Shown: positions 20,490 to 33,851, counted from the first letter of the stretch. The stretch: 64,000 nucleotides of DNA from Lineus longissimus (GCF_910592395.1 NC_088308.1:16755501-16819500); one strand, 5' to 3'. The notes: generated from the sequence alone by a model not told the origin. Numbers and translations: made by a program.

Positions 20490-23400
20490 GAGTCCTGTTC
20501 ACAATTTGAATGTTTTGTTCCTATTACTTTAGTTTGTGAGCCAACCATCTTACCCTATAATGCATGCCGATCTACCGTGTTAGTGCGTATATCCATCCTT
20601 CACAAAGGAGGTGACTTTAGGATTGACATTCACTGCCGGTAAATCGGCATGCCTATAATGCGGATAATACAAAGATATGACGCTATCAAGACGTCCCAGT
20701 TTGCTCTACAGCCCCATCTGAGACGACAATATTTTTTCTCGTCTCGACCCGCTTGTCACGTCAGGGACATATGTTCGTATCGTATTCTTGTCACAACCAG
20801 ATACGACTGGGACATAGGTCAAGTATGTTTTATATCGGCTCGACCCATCCTGACAATATCAGGCCATTTCACTCGATACATGCGTAAGGAGAAGTCGTGT
20901 TGTAGGCCCTGTTTGCAAGAGGCATGGTCTCGATCAGAGTGAGACAACATGGACATACCTTTAGTATGTTCCAATATTCTCCTAACCAGATTTCAGACGG
21001 CAAGGCATTAAATAACCTTGTCAAACTATATTGAGACAATTATTATTGTTATTATTATTAAAACATATTGGGGAAATACATTGTGCGATGTGGTCTATCT
21101 TACATGTACCTGGAGCAGACCGAGACGCCAGGGGACATTTGTTTTGTATGGTTCATCCTGTTTCAATCCAGACTGAGGTGGTACCGAAAGCGTTTTGTAA
21201 CTATGTTTTATCATGTCCCAACCAAAACTTCGTCTCTGATGTCTTAGTCTGCAAGTTTGTTCATCAAGACGGAAATGTGAAAACTCCCAATTACAAAAAG
21301 GTTAGGCCTCCAGATAACCGGCACCACATCACCCGAGGAGCAAGGAGACGCTCAACTTTCGAGGGGGCAGCACCTCCTTTGTAGAAGATCACATCCAACC
21401 CAAACAATCCCAACAGCTCTTGACTGGTTTGACAGTATGGTGGAGGTCACACGTGGCTGCGAAAACACCAGCAGCACACCTATACAATTACAAGGAACCC
21501 ATCAGTCCAATTGGAATACCTGAAGTACCGACACCAGCTTCCAAGGATGACCGAAGTTTGTCACGAAACACCGGTACCAGCTTTCAAGGATGACCAACGT
21601 TTGTCACAAACATTTGAAACACAAAAATAATCTCTACACATGGTTATTTATTTCCTATAAAACACAGGACATGTACAATCACTGAGAATTCTCATCATTC
21701 AAGTCTAATGAACAGATGTGACAGTAATAATCAAACAGCGAGAGATTTCTTCGGTGGAATTAACACTACAGCCAATAATTCTGAAGGATTTGTTAGTATC
21801 AATGATTAATGAGAGGTAAATTTCGCAACACTTTGATTTAAAGTTCAAGAAGAGAAAAAACATCGGAATGTTTGAGTTATAGAATCATTATGGTCCACAT
21901 TGTTATTGAAATATTCCTGACGTAGGCATATGATAATTGGACATTATGCATTTGATGAGAAAAACCGAAAATTGGTCAATTTCTGCATAGTTTCTTGTGT
22001 TTCGAATAGTACTGAATTACAATGGATTTTAAAATACATGTAGGCGTATTAAGCAGGAATGAGCAATTCAAATGATGTGGAATGCAGTTCATGTAACATG
22101 TTTACATTTTTGTTCAAAAATTTCATTCACCATTTAAAAAAAGTTCCTTTAAGTACTAATGATCGTGCATGTAGCAGAAAAAAGACCATCGTTGTGGTCC
22201 TTTGATGCTGCATGTTTTAAAAACTGTTAAGGTCGTAGTTATTTTCATCAATTGATCTTGTCATTTGGTCAGACTTTAAAAAACATCTGTGCCCAGGTTG
22301 TTGTTCTTGGATCGTAAATGAGTAGTGTAAACCAGACTATTTTTTTATGTTGGCGCATTTCAATGTGAGTAATTCCATTGAGGCAAATATTTTCAGACTT
22401 TTTGTGATGGACAGAGGATATGGCCAACTCAGCGAACTTTATGATCAGCCAGTGAAAGTTCCAGTTTACAGAATATCATGTTTCTGGTGGCAAAGCAGTA
22501 GCTCTGTGAGAATTGTGATAATAAAGAATATTCTACCACCGAAACATGCATGTGCATAAAGCACTGGACTGACAACATAAAAAAGTTCAAATGAAATTTC
22601 ACAGGCAGGAATAGGACCATATTCAAAAGATGAAGAAGCTTGAGAGAGAACAAGGGGACCCTTAAGATGTGTCAATATGAGTTTATATACATACAGTTCA
22701 CACACATACATTTGGAACGGTGATTACATGTAAAATGTTGTCAATCTCTATTTCTATCTCTATATACAGATACAGAATGTGATCGTATGGATGGCTTAAT
22801 ATAACAATGATCCGTGCATTGACCATAATTGGTCAGAGCATTGACCATGGTTGAACCTAATCACGCCAGAAAGGCAGGTAATGAGACCATAGTACTAGAA
22901 CTGAAACGTTATTAATAATGTATCATGTTCAAGCAATCATGAGAAAACGACAAATTACACTTAGCCGTCTTTGATTTTAAAAATTGCCACTTGGCAATAA
23001 TTGTACTTGGCCATTGGAGAATTTGACATGTATTGAACGTTTTTCTGCAAAAACATGATGCTCTGGTGCCAGTAGTACTGGAGGGCAAATTGACATTCCA
23101 ACACTGTCGAGTGTTCGCCAAAGGGCACAAAATTCACACTTCTAAATCATGTCACCATCACGCTGTTATACTATTGTGTTTCACCTAGAATGGAGCAAAA
23201 GTAGAACTTACACCCACAATCTGCTTTTTCACACACGGTAACGGTCAGTGGTCTCATTAGGGCCGGTCTAGCATGAAAGGGTTAATTACATGTACTATCT
23301 ACATACAATTGCTACTATTACAATCAATCAATCAATCAATCAATCAATAATGTACACATTAGGCGGCCCACACTAGGAAATCCACAGCAATATAAGTGTT

Positions 23401-25510
23401 GATTTTATTAAGTGTGATCGTATGAAATTTTACCTCAAATATTTCAAATCTAGGGACTAGGCTTGCCCAAGGAACATATCAAATCTTTTAAAAACATTTG
23501 GGAAAAGAGATCTTGAGACGCTGGCATACATAAATCTCTCTAAGCCAAAAACACTGACTTGTCATGGTATATTAATATGATTGTGTTGAGCATTGTTCTT
23601 GGAATGTTGGAGAAGTTCGGCCGGGAAATTAAACTTCAAATTCATGCATCGAGGTGTCAATGACAACTTTTACTCCCAAATTATAACCAGTCAATTAATT
23701 TTCGGCAAAAAAGTCTCTTTACAGAATTGATCTGTTTGCGAATACTATTGGTATGTAGCAGTAGCAGAACAATAAAAAGCAGTCATAAAAATTTACAATT
23801 TGTAGTAGCAATTAATAATTCATACAGTTACATTGGTAGCCATTGCAGTTCACTAATCCAGCTACAATGACAATGGTTCTAGTTTACATGCATACCTGGG
23901 CTTTTTTCCACACTTTATTCAGTAATAACTTATACAAACAATAGTATATATGCATAGGCTAGGCAGAAAATGGGTTACCAGTGAGAAGGTAAAGATTTAC
24001 TGTTGGTCAGGAACATGGTGACGATTCAAATCAATATACCGGTTATGAGCCACAATTGATTCCAAGATTTTTAAAGGCGTCAAAGGCTCTGTTTTCAGTT
24101 CCGTTTCCCCTTGATTTCACCTGCCACTAAAGATTCTGGAGTCTATCACGACCAGCGACTTGTATACTAAAATCACAGGCTTTTGGTGAACTGAATCACC
24201 AACATGACTAAAATAAAATTTCACTGGGCGCTCTATGTGTAGTGATTTTTAGGTCAAACAGACAAGAGCAGGACATGTTTGTGCCAAATAGATAATAAAA
24301 TAGGACTCGCAAAATATCGAGGTCAATGATTGTAGGCCATGTGAGCCGATTCTTGGCAAGAAGTCTGAATGTCGACAATAAGAACGCCCGCGCGACAATG
24401 TGCATCTTCTTTCAAACACACCAAGGATTTGGCAGAACCCGAAACAGACCAGTGAATTTATTTCAACCCATCCTAATGCCTAGACCAAGGAAAACTGCTC
24501 TATTGTGCATCATTTGAAAGACAAATGTTTTTAACTATTTTACAAAAGGCAAAAAGCAGACACAGATAACACAACGTAGGCTTTGTACATTGCCTTACAC
24601 GTATAAATCTCAACCTTCGAATTTACATATTGTTGTATGTTGGTGTAAAAATTCTGCAATTATGTATAATCTAAGCTGGGGTGTTAGTTATTCTAGTATT
24701 AGACATTTTACAAATAATATGTAGTGGCTAATGCTTTGTTAAGATACGAATGTATTCAAGTACCAACCAAACTAAGATAAAGAAATGGCATGATCTATAC
24801 TTTTCCTCGAACCAAGCATTTTGCATTTGTTCTGCCCTTTTTTTAACATGCCCAACTTGTTGCACTTATCGAGAAATGGCATTTTTTGAATGGTCTAGCT
24901 ATTAATAAATAATGCAACAAACCGGCCTAAAATTTGATGTTTTTCCTAACCATACACACAAAATACACTTTTAAACAAACAAACAATATACACTGGAAAT
25001 CCAGCAATTAGTGCATTTCTAAGCCAACGTCAGCCCAGACATTTTGAAATGGACTGGGTTTTATAAGACATGTGTGTCTGCCATTCAAAGAGGGCTGACA
25101 TATCCAAATTTAACTGAGAAGTCCTTTTCATGGATTCAGAGTTAACAGTGGTTATATGCGATGTTCCTCCCCCATTTTCTTGGAATTTAAAGGCACCAGA
25201 ATAAACTACTTCGCCTTTGAAGATGTACCCACATAACAAAAAGCCCAGTCCTTCAAAATGCATTCCTTCGAGTAATCATGGAATGTGATCATGTCAAAAG
25301 GTTAAAGAAAAACCTGCCTGCCTTCGATTCTTCAGAGTGATCAACTGAATGAACAAATGAATGTGCGCAGAGTAGTAAAATCAGCCGACACATTCTGTAC
25401 GCGCGTGTGTATAGACAGTAGCAACAACTACACTTACATGTAGCAAGCTGAACTAAGAGTGGATTCGATTCCTGGAGAACCGAAGGCAAGCCAACAGATG
25501 TCGAATTGTC
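20490..25510. other. gap between the lectin receptor and Ly6 genes; probably contains the long 3' UTR of the Ly6 gene
   Basis: No coding exon is supported. Several TTTATT words (AATAAA on the minus strand), for example at 21647-21652 and near 23404 and 24460, could end the minus-strand Ly6 transcript. A (CAAT)n microsatellite lies at 23321-23348. A loose inverted pair (GCATGCCGAT.. near 20563 and ..ATCGGCATGC near 20643) is also present. Confidence 0.4.
23321..23348. repeat. (CAAT)7 microsatellite
   Basis: Seven uninterrupted CAAT units, 28 bp. Confidence 0.85.
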
Positions 25511-27549
25511 CTATAAGAGCCTGCTGAAGTATTTACATATCAACAACCCAAGGGACAGGGGCAGGATCATTGCGAGGCTCATCTTCACCGATGATGCGCT
25601 GTTGCAGCCATCTTTGTTATCACAATGGCAATACCTCATCTTGACACGGTACATTCCGGCCCTTTCAATACAACGACGGCCCTCGTCAGCTCCAACCTCA
25701 CCATGTTCGGCGCACTGGCGGATGTAGCGCACGTTCCACGCACCATCAAAGTAGGCTGAAAAAAATGTTGATAAAGCTTTAACTGGACTGTAAGAAAATG
25801 TACCAAATTTTCCTGTTTTTAAAACTACACATGCTGTTTTGGTTGTGATTGAGGTTAATACAAACTCTTCCACTAACGCTGTGTTGACACTGGCGTTTTA
25901 ACAGTTTAATACGTATTGAGGTGCCCCACTCAATTCGGTTCGTACCGTTTTCAATCCGCTTCAACAAACCCGGATCTCAAACCGAACTGAATACGAATCA
26001 GTTAAGGCACATCAACGAAACCGTATTGAAATTTCAGTGTGGCGCACTTAATACGTATTATAACATCCCCTTCCGTCTTATCGCATGCGTAATATTTTTA
26101 TCAATTACAATCACTGTCACATTAAAATATCTGTCAAATTCATCGTTATTTCATTATTATTCGTATCGATCTAATTTGGAAAACAAGGCGAGCAATATGA
26201 CGTTTGACCGCGGAAACTAGTTAATTGATACATTTATAGATGGCGCAGCATTAGTGCGTATTGAGTGTAGCATACAGTGGAACCTCCCTTAGCGAACACC
26301 TCTCTATTAAGGACAACCTCTCAATTAAGGACACTAGGTTTGGTCCCAAATTGGTTGTTTCCATTCAATTTGACCTCTCTAATCAGGACACCTCTCTATT
26401 AAGGACAGCACTTGTCAGTCCCGAGGTTGTCCTTAATAGAGAGGTTCTACTGTATTTTAAACAGATTTCAATGCGCATCTGTTCCAGCGCGCGTCGCGCG
26501 ACCGTTTTTTTTGAAACCGGTTTAAACAACTCGTATCCTGGAGAGCGCTCCACGGAAAAAATTTCAATTCGGAGTTTCAGAAATCTTTATCAGCTCACCT
26601 TCCTGGATCATTTTCCTACACATGGTTACATTTTGGCCACATGGTTCAAGATTCCATGTTTGGTTGTTAAACCAATCAGCGCATGAAGGGCTGTAGAAGG
26701 AGTTGCAGTCAAAGCATCTGATGCCGCCAATGACTGTTTTAGGAACGCCAACATTCACATTGGTAGGATTACTCGAGTCGACCGTCTGTGCCAGAATTAT
26801 GTCTGTAAATTGGAAACAGAAAATAAATATAATTTTGGTACACATGATATACTTTTGGCAAAATTTCTAAATGACACACATTGTTCGGCTGAATCAAAAC
26901 TATAGACGAGGAAGGCAGCCTAACCTGGTCAGATGAAGAAATCGAGAATATTAATTGATTTCCAATTACCAATCACACAGAACAACAGGGCTCTCTATGC
27001 TCGGCAAGGCATACATACAGTGTGTATATACATATAAGTTCATGTGTACAGTAATGTACATCATGACATTGATTATTAGAGGAGCCTCCTACATAACATA
27101 CGTACATGATAGTACATGTAATGTATGTACTACACAGCTACACCCCTAACATATAGTACAGCCTTGTTTGTAAGAAATTAAAGCCTTCCACTGCACTATA
27201 TGTAAAGGGTTATAGATCTAGATGTCAGCTTCAACATGAAATAACTTGAATATATATACAGGGTCACAATCAGTCAACGGGCCTGGGAATTTTCCGACCC
27301 AATTTCAAGGGCGATTTAATATACGCATTCAGATACACTACAGTTCAATACATGAATACATTGTTGCATTCTAAAATGGCCGCGACAACCAAAAGTAAAC
27401 TTTGGTGAAGGAATCTCGCTCAGCTGGAACAAAAACCTAACAAAACTATACATATTTCAATAGAAGAAGTATTCATTCTCTCCCTTACCCAAATGAAGGA
27501 TCAAAACAAATCCCAGAACGGAGCCTAAAGTGAGAAGAATTTGCTTCAT
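25511..27549 (-). CDS. Ly6/uPAR-type protein, probable GPI anchor (quiver/sleepless-like), three exons
   Basis: Minus-strand exons 27549-27489, 26802-26599 and 25755-25511 join in phase 1 each time to 510 nt, 169 residues. Exon 1 is a signal peptide (MKQILLTLGSVLGFVLILHL). Exons 2 and 3 give ten cysteines in Ly6 order: RCFDC, PSC, EPC, TMC, RQC, RRC, YCHC, and GCN before the C-terminus. A hydrophobic C-terminal stretch (MSLAMILPLSLGLLIC) fits a GPI-attachment signal or membrane segment. N-glycosylation sites NQT and NVT lie in the loop region. The RYCHCDNKDGCN ending is like the insect quiver/sleepless/boudin group, which modulate channels and junctions. That role is family knowledge and is not shown here. 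Intron 2 contains a pogo-like MITE. Confidence 0.8.
26275..26452. mobile_element. pogo/Tc1-type MITE, 178 bp, in intron 2 of the Ly6 gene
   Basis: Ends CAGTGGAACCTC and GAGGTTCTACTG are inverted complements with one mismatch. TA flanks both (26273-26274 and 26453-26454). CCTCTCTATTAAGGACA occurs twice inside and once inverted near the right end, giving a strong hairpin. It has no coding capacity, so it would depend on an outside transposase. Confidence 0.75.
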
Positions 27550-27711
27550 TTTTGCGGCGTGGCTGAGAGTTCGTTCTATCGCGTAGAGACCGTGAGAAGG
27601 CGAGAAAGTAATTATGATAATCATATGCATAATGAAACGTCATAGTGACGTTGAAAGCGGGAAAATTGAAGATTCGGATAGCCTGATACCATTTGGCCCC
27701 GCGCGTATATG

Positions 27712-28768
27712 GCAAGCGGAGTGTCCAGTAATTAAAAAACCTAGATTTATTAAAACAAAACCTGTTTTTTTACCTAATAAACTAAGTTTATTTGGAAAAA
27801 ATATAGGTTTTTTTAAAAACAACCTTGTTTATTAGCTTATAAACCGAGTTTCTTTAATAAAACCAAGTTTTTTTACTTTCTTTCCTAATAAAGTAGGTTT
27901 TTTAACAGAAACTAACATTTTATGCTAAAAAACCTGGTTTATTACCTTAAAAAACATGGTTTTTTACCACATAATCGTATAAAATATAAGTTTCTGTACA
28001 GAAATGTCCATTTATTCAATAAAACAAGGTTTATTACCAAAACAACCTAGTTTATTAAAAAAACTAAGTTTATTACTAATAAACCTAGTTTTTTAAAATA
28101 AACCTGGTTTATAGAAAACTTACATTTTTAAACCTCGATCCTACCTACATTGAGTTATCTGGGGTGAGGTTAGGGTCTCACTAACTAGTTTACAGAGTGC
28201 AGTGCAGTGCAGCATTAGTACCACGTGGTGCCGAGGTTGCCCATCCTCGTCCCGATAACATCGCGGATTTGAGTACATGGGGCGAGGTAGAAAATACAAG
28301 TTTCTCGATAGAAAGTAGGTTTTTGCACGCCGTTTGTCCAGTTATTCAAAACAACCTACATTTTTACAATAAAACCAGGTTTTATTGCAAAAAACTAAGT
28401 TGTTTTGTATAAAACCAATTTTTTTACGTAAAAAGGTAGGTTTATTAGCCATTTTGTCCAGTTATTGTTAATAAACCAAGATTCTTTGCTATAAAACTAA
28501 GTTTATTACCACTGGATGAAAAACTTATATTTTAGGGAATAAAACCAAGTTTATTTGTTAAACTTGACATTTATGGATAGAAACAAGGTTTATTAGGTAA
28601 AAAACTTGGTTTTATTAAAGAAACTCGGTTTATTAGCTAATAAACAAGGTTGTTTTAAAAAAACCTATATTTTTTCCAAATAAACTTAGTTTATTAGGTA
28701 AAAAACCAGGTTTTTTGAATAAAACTAGGTTTTTTTAATTACTGGACACTCCGCTTGCCATATACGCG
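27712..28768. mobile_element. AT-rich giant foldback element
   Basis: Outer inverted repeats start CGCGTATATGGCAAGCGGAG on the left and end with the complement at 28768; near-identity continues through GTGTCCAGTAATT. Both arms (about 400 bp each) consist of a degenerate 15-20 bp unit containing AAAACCTAG or CTAGGTTTTATTA in both orientations. The unique centre at about 28130-28300 carries a GTGCAGTGCAGTGCAGC run. No open frame of note. Confidence 0.7.
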
Positions 28769-29854
28769 TATAGCTGGCGCGAGTGGACAAAATTCAGAAT
28801 TATGTCACGGCATAAATAGGAATTGTGGACTAATATGGCTGACACGAGTGGACAAAATTCAGAATTATGCCACGGCATAAATAGAAATTGTGGTGCCATA
28901 AATCAACCAATCAAAACATCGGATGTCGTGAATTGTGCGGCGGCAGAATTCAGAATTATGCAACGGCTAAAATAGGAATTGTGGTGTGGCATAATTAGAC
29001 CAATCAGAAAGTGGCAATCATTTTATTTATGGTGCGGCATAAATCGCACTTACGTCCACAACTCCTATTTATGCCGCGGCAAAATTCACGAGATCCGATC
29101 TTTTGATTGGTTGATTTATGGTGCAGCACAATTCCGATTTACTTCCGCCCACCATAAATTACACTTCTGTCCACAATTCCTATTTATGCCGCGGCATAAT
29201 TCACGAGATCCGATGTTTTGATTGGTCGATTAATGGTGCACCACAATTCCGATTTATGCCGTGGTATAATTCTGAATTTTGTCAACTCGCGCCAGCCATA
29301 TCCGTCCTCAATTCCTATTTATGCCGCGGCATAATTTATGAGATCCGAGGTTTTGATTTAAGGAATTAATACCGAGCTGGCGGTCATTGGTTGTATAATC
29401 AAGACCGCTCGGGTAGACCGAAAATGCAGTCCAAAACCCGAGGCGCTTCGCCGAGGGTTTTGGACGTAATTTGAGGTCTACCCGAGCGGTCTTGATTATA
29501 CAACCAATGACCGACAGCGAGGTATTAATTTCTATTCTAAAAGGTTTCAAAATTAAACAAATTAAATACGATTTGAAAGGTATATATGTTCCGTTTTCGT
29601 CAAAGAATGATCCAGCCTGGTGTCCGGAACTCCGCCATATTGTTGCTTGTGAAGATGACGTCACGCACCCAGGCGGTCATTGGTTACGATACCAAGACCG
29701 CTCCGATCAAAACGAGGCGTAATGTATTTTGTATTAGAAACAATGATATACTGTGACTAAGGCCTTTTAGAATGGTCGATTAATGGTGGACCACAATTCC
29801 GATTTATGCCGTGGCATAATTTTGAATTCTGTCTACTCGCGCCAGCCATACGCG
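28765..29854. mobile_element. second foldback element abutting the first, with a nested hairpin
   Basis: The left end (GGCGCGAGTGGACAAAATTC at about 28775) and right end (GTCTACTCGCGCCAGCC, 29831-29847) are inverted. A block containing ATTATGCCACGGCATAAAT or its complement recurs six or more times in two orientations. A separate palindrome (29364-29530) sits inside it. Confidence 0.6.
29364..29530. repeat. 167-bp near-perfect palindrome
   Basis: Arms starting AATTAATACC (29364) and ending GGTATTAATT (29530) pair over about 60 bp, including CAAGACCGCTCGGGTAGAC. The centre is GAGGCGCTTCGCCGAG. A partial third copy of the arm (CGGTCATTGGTTACG...CAAGACCGCTC) follows near 29673-29703. Confidence 0.75.
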
Positions 29855-32795
29855 TGATGGCGCTGAGGCGGCCGGCGCAATCAAGAGTACCCCGACCCCA
29901 TTGGGGGTGAATTGTTAGATTCGACTGCATGGCGTGATAGTCTAGGGTGTAGACTCTCGAGGCAGTCCATTGCGTCATCCTATGGATATCCATATGCCTA
30001 TGGGAAACTAAAATCTATACATTGTAAGAAACACCAGAACTCATTCAAATTCCACAAAATGGTAAAAATATTGGGCTACTCGGAGGAAATGATCACTTTG
30101 GTCTGCATCGCCTCCCACCAATATCTTGTCCGTCTTTTGGTGTTTGAATGAGATTCGGTGTACCTCAGATCGGCAAAATGGAGTCAATATTATAGTTTCG
30201 TGAATAATACAGTTTACCTTGGAATTTGGAACCAATCTCTATCGGAATCACAAGTCAGAATAAAAAGTTACTTGGCGACTGGTTGGCGCTGAAATTCCCA
30301 ATGAAGTACTCGACACACTTATACCTTGCCAAATACTGGTAACACCAGGTTGTGAGATTTAGACGGTGACCTATAAAGCAATCATTCGAAATAAACAATA
30401 ATAATAGTTCAATTTGTGAAAATAATGCATGGGTATTTGACAACATATGTCGACATGAATTGCAAGTCTACTTTTTTACATCAACATGTGGACTATTGAT
30501 TGCAATGAGAACAGCAATAAACTTGCAGTAATCTAATTGGGTATAGCCTCGGTTAGACAAAAGGGTTCCAGAGTTCCACTGATAGGCGCTGAATGACGAT
30601 GACGATACTTTTCGTTCAACTTGATAACAGTATTGGAGAACAATTATCTTTTGTTTTCGCGAGCTTCTTTTTTAGTAACAGTCATATTCTGCAGCTGTTT
30701 TAAGTACAATGCGTAGTACGATACTGATGTCGCCCGTCTGCGATTATAGGCGGGTTTCTATACGAACGTGTCCCCTCCGCTCGATCGCATGAGAAGCGGT
30801 GGGGTGCATCGTGAGTTCGAGTTAAGTATGTCTTCCGGCATCACAGTTGATCCTTTGGTCTGCTGTAATCGTCTAATATGTATCCAAAATAAGCCTGAAG
30901 TCATAAACGAACCATTAACTGTAACTGTACCATGTATTTACCACTGGTCGGAGGCTCTTTCCGGCTGTGAAATGACGGTGACTCGAAACTAAGTTCCGGA
31001 GGAATACGCAAAATATGTATTTTTCTATGTTGGGGGTATTTTTGATTCTGAGAGAATGATTTCAAAGGAATCTCCTGAAAATACTATTTTGAGTTTAAAA
31101 GTCCAAAGGAACCAGGAGGTCTCGGATAAATGTTGCAAATAACGCAGTTCAGGTGGTCCGCAAGAGAACGGAATCACCACGCCATGAACATACGGGTAGT
31201 AGAAGCATGTAATCAACGGCCTAGGGGGTTTCTGATGGAGAGGGGTGTGGGCGGTGATCGTACACGCGTAAGGTGATAAGAACAATTTAAAACAGTCATG
31301 AAATATTTTTATTTGCCTTGAAGGTAACAGGCGCAATACTATCTGATGTCAGTCACCCATGCAGTGGTTCAGATTGCTGCTTTGTCCATCGAACACAAAA
31401 AAGATGGGTGGATCACTTGTCATAATGGGTGTTGCTTTCTGCACCTCCTGCTATTACTTTGATACAAGATTCGGTTTGTTTTATCGCGAGATTTGTTTTC
31501 TTGATATGTTCAACCCCCTCCCGCTTGCCTTCAGTGTCCTATTGTATATTATATTTACATGTAACTTGACTTGACGCGGTCTTATTTCTCACTCGAGGCA
31601 CCTGACGGCGACTGAGAGTGACGCAGAAGGCAAGTGGCAGTCATAAGGTAAGGCAATTGCGATTATCTTCTGCTTTTTGATTATGTGGAAATAAACTGAA
31701 TTCGTATCAATTTCACAATCAGATGAAATTGTTAAAGGGGTACGACGTTCGTAATTACTTAGTGGTCCAGTTAAATAGAAATCCTCTAATAAATACACTA
31801 TGCTGTAGTGCAGTATATTATGAGTACAAATTTGTTTAAACTTAATTGGCATTTACAGTAATGTATATCAGTCTACACAACGGCAATGTTGAAAGTTATA
31901 TTTAGTATGTATTTCCGCAATTGGACATTTTTTTAAATTTAATTACAAATTCAAAATTTTTAACGAACGGCGTAGACCTTTAAACGGAAAAAAAACTGGA
32001 TTCAGCATGATTATTCGTGCAGTTTTAAAGAGCTTGTGAACTAACAACCACGTTTATTTAGAATTATGTTCAACCAAGGTTCCGAGCAATTTAGAATGAA
32101 CGTTTACTTATCAAAAAACATTTCATTATTTTTTTGGATATATTATAGGTCGTCCTGTTTGGTCGTGAAGCACTGATCAATAAAAACCACACTTCAATGA
32201 AATCCTGCCAGTAGTTCGCGGCCGGAGCCCAAAAAGATGTAGACTAACATTTACGAGTGGATAAATAGTAATATAACATTAAGAGGATACATGGCAGTCG
32301 TAATGGCCGCTGTTGCTTTGAGCGGCGGCTGAAGTTGATGTTGGAAGACGTTCAAGTAAAATATGTTACGCTCAATATTAGGGTTATTCGGCATTACTGA
32401 GACAGATCCATCGGAGTATTACATTGTATATGTGACCGGAGTCTCTGATGAGTGACTGACATGTGCAGCTTCAATGTTTCCTTTCTGCGGCTTGAAAGTC
32501 GTGTTTAGAGTGGTACGTCATGAGGGTAATGGCCGTCCGTATTTTGTATATAAGTTTTGGGATTGCTATACGGAATGAGGTCATAGTAAATATTCATTTG
32601 TATCATGCGATGGTCATAGTTATATTGATGACAAATTAAAGACCCATTTTGTATCCATATAGGCGCGACTATCGGCTACCAGTATCAGGTGATGGTAAGG
32701 TGTAATAAGTAACAAAACCAAGAAAGCTACAGACAGTGTTAGGACGGATTCAAGCAAACTGACTAGCGGCTGAACACATTTTGCATTTTGACGTT
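29855..32795. other. intergenic DNA upstream of the second GPCR
   Basis: No coding exon or RNA gene is supported. AT-rich. The last few hundred bases form the presumed 5' UTR and promoter of the GPCR at 32796; no clear TATA box was identified. Confidence 0.4.
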
Positions 32796-33851
32796 ATGTA
32801 CGACAACGTGATGGCAATGTCGGGTACAGTTGAACAAGAATTCAGTTCTGAGCGATTTCAGTCTCAGTACGGATTTGATTTATTTCATGAAATCGTCCAG
32901 GGTTTCGGGACCTACGTCACGATGGTCGTGTTTGCTTCGGGACTCTTCGGGAATGTTCTCTCAATAATCGTATTCATTCGGCTCCGTAAGAAAGACGCTG
33001 TCACTACCGCTTATCTTACCCCGATTGCTGTGTATGATCTCACCAATATCTGTATTGGCACTACAACTTGGTTGGTACAAGCCGCGCCAGTTTTTTCTGG
33101 GGGCTCCGTTTTTATCCCTGAAGCGATTTCGGATGCTCATTGCAAGATTCGAGTTTATCTTTCTCTTGCGTCTGGACTAATGTCCACATGGACGTTGGTC
33201 GCGTTCTGCATCGAGAGATGTATTGCAATCTGGTTACCCTTGAAATTGGCTGTCCTTGTTACGTTGACTCGACGGCGCGTGGTGATTTTTGTTATTTCTT
33301 TAATATCACTGGTGCTCGCATATGCTGCCGTACCTCCATTTAAACTACATGAAAATACCATTTGCATTCCAATGCCGGAAACCTTATTGGAGACTGCCTT
33401 CTTCGGGGTGATTAATTTTGGTATCTATTTGTCGCTCCCAATCATGAGCCTGTGTATCCTGAACGCGCTTTTGGTATGTGGCTTATCCAAACAGGACAAA
33501 AGTTTGCAAACGATACAAAACAATACGGATAAATCTAAATCCAATGAACGTAAAATCGTGCGTAATCTCTGTTTGATCTCCTGCGTTTATGTCGTTACAA
33601 TGACGCCATTTTGTGTCCTGGGGACAATCCAAATAACCCGGATGATATCCGGTTGGGGCGAGGCGAGCAGGGCGTATATCGACACATTTAACACGATGGT
33701 CGAGTTGGCTTATCTCTGGCATTTCACTAATTTTAGCGCTAATTATATAATATACGCGGCTTCTTTGGACTTCTATAGGGCTGAATGCAGGCGTTTATTC
33801 AGTTGTCATTTTAAATGCAGACGTAGCCCTGAATTGGCCAATGAAGTATGA
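32796..33851 (+). CDS. class A (rhodopsin-like) orphan GPCR, single exon
   Basis: The ATG at 32796 is the first in frame and gives 351 residues ending TGA. TM1 has GLFGNVLS, and TM2 carries the conserved Asp in AVYDLTN. TM3 begins after HCKI (Cys 3.25) and ends FCIERCIAIWLP, an ERC variant of DRY. Loop 2 has the partner Cys (TICIP). A basic third loop (KSKSNERKIVR) leads to TM6 with TPFCV. TM7 reads NFSANYIIY. It shares the LWH-x-x-NF TM7 signature with the receptor at 2307-3685, so the two probably belong to the same invertebrate neuropeptide-like expansion. The Cys-rich tail (SCHFKC) may be palmitoylated (inference). The ligand is unknown. No intron is needed. Confidence 0.85.
   Translation: MYDNVMAMSGTVEQEFSSERFQSQYGFDLFHEIVQGFGTYVTMVVFASGLFGNVLSIIVFIRLRKKDAVTTAYLTPIAVYDLTNICIGTTTWLVQAAPVFSGGSVFIPEAISDAHCKIRVYLSLASGLMSTWTLVAFCIERCIAIWLPLKLAVLVTLTRRRVVIFVISLISLVLAYAAVPPFKLHENTICIPMPETLLETAFFGVINFGIYLSLPIMSLCILNALLVCGLSKQDKSLQTIQNNTDKSKSNERKIVRNLCLISCVYVVTMTPFCVLGTIQITRMISGWGEASRAYIDTFNTMVELAYLWHFTNFSANYIIYAASLDFYRAECRRLFSCHFKCRRSPELANEV

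Noticed and set aside
20293-21400. Possible further coding exons after the receptor gene
   Set aside because: Open frames at 20649 and 21031 show no domain pattern, and the receptor ends with a stop and an AATAAA.
26261-26686. 141-codon plus-strand open frame
   Set aside because: It overlaps a MITE and runs antisense to Ly6 exon 2, whose splice sites and ten-cysteine pattern are convincing.
27240-29860. CRISPR-like array of spaced repeats
   Set aside because: Repeats are degenerate, in both orientations and without regular spacers; this is eukaryotic foldback DNA.
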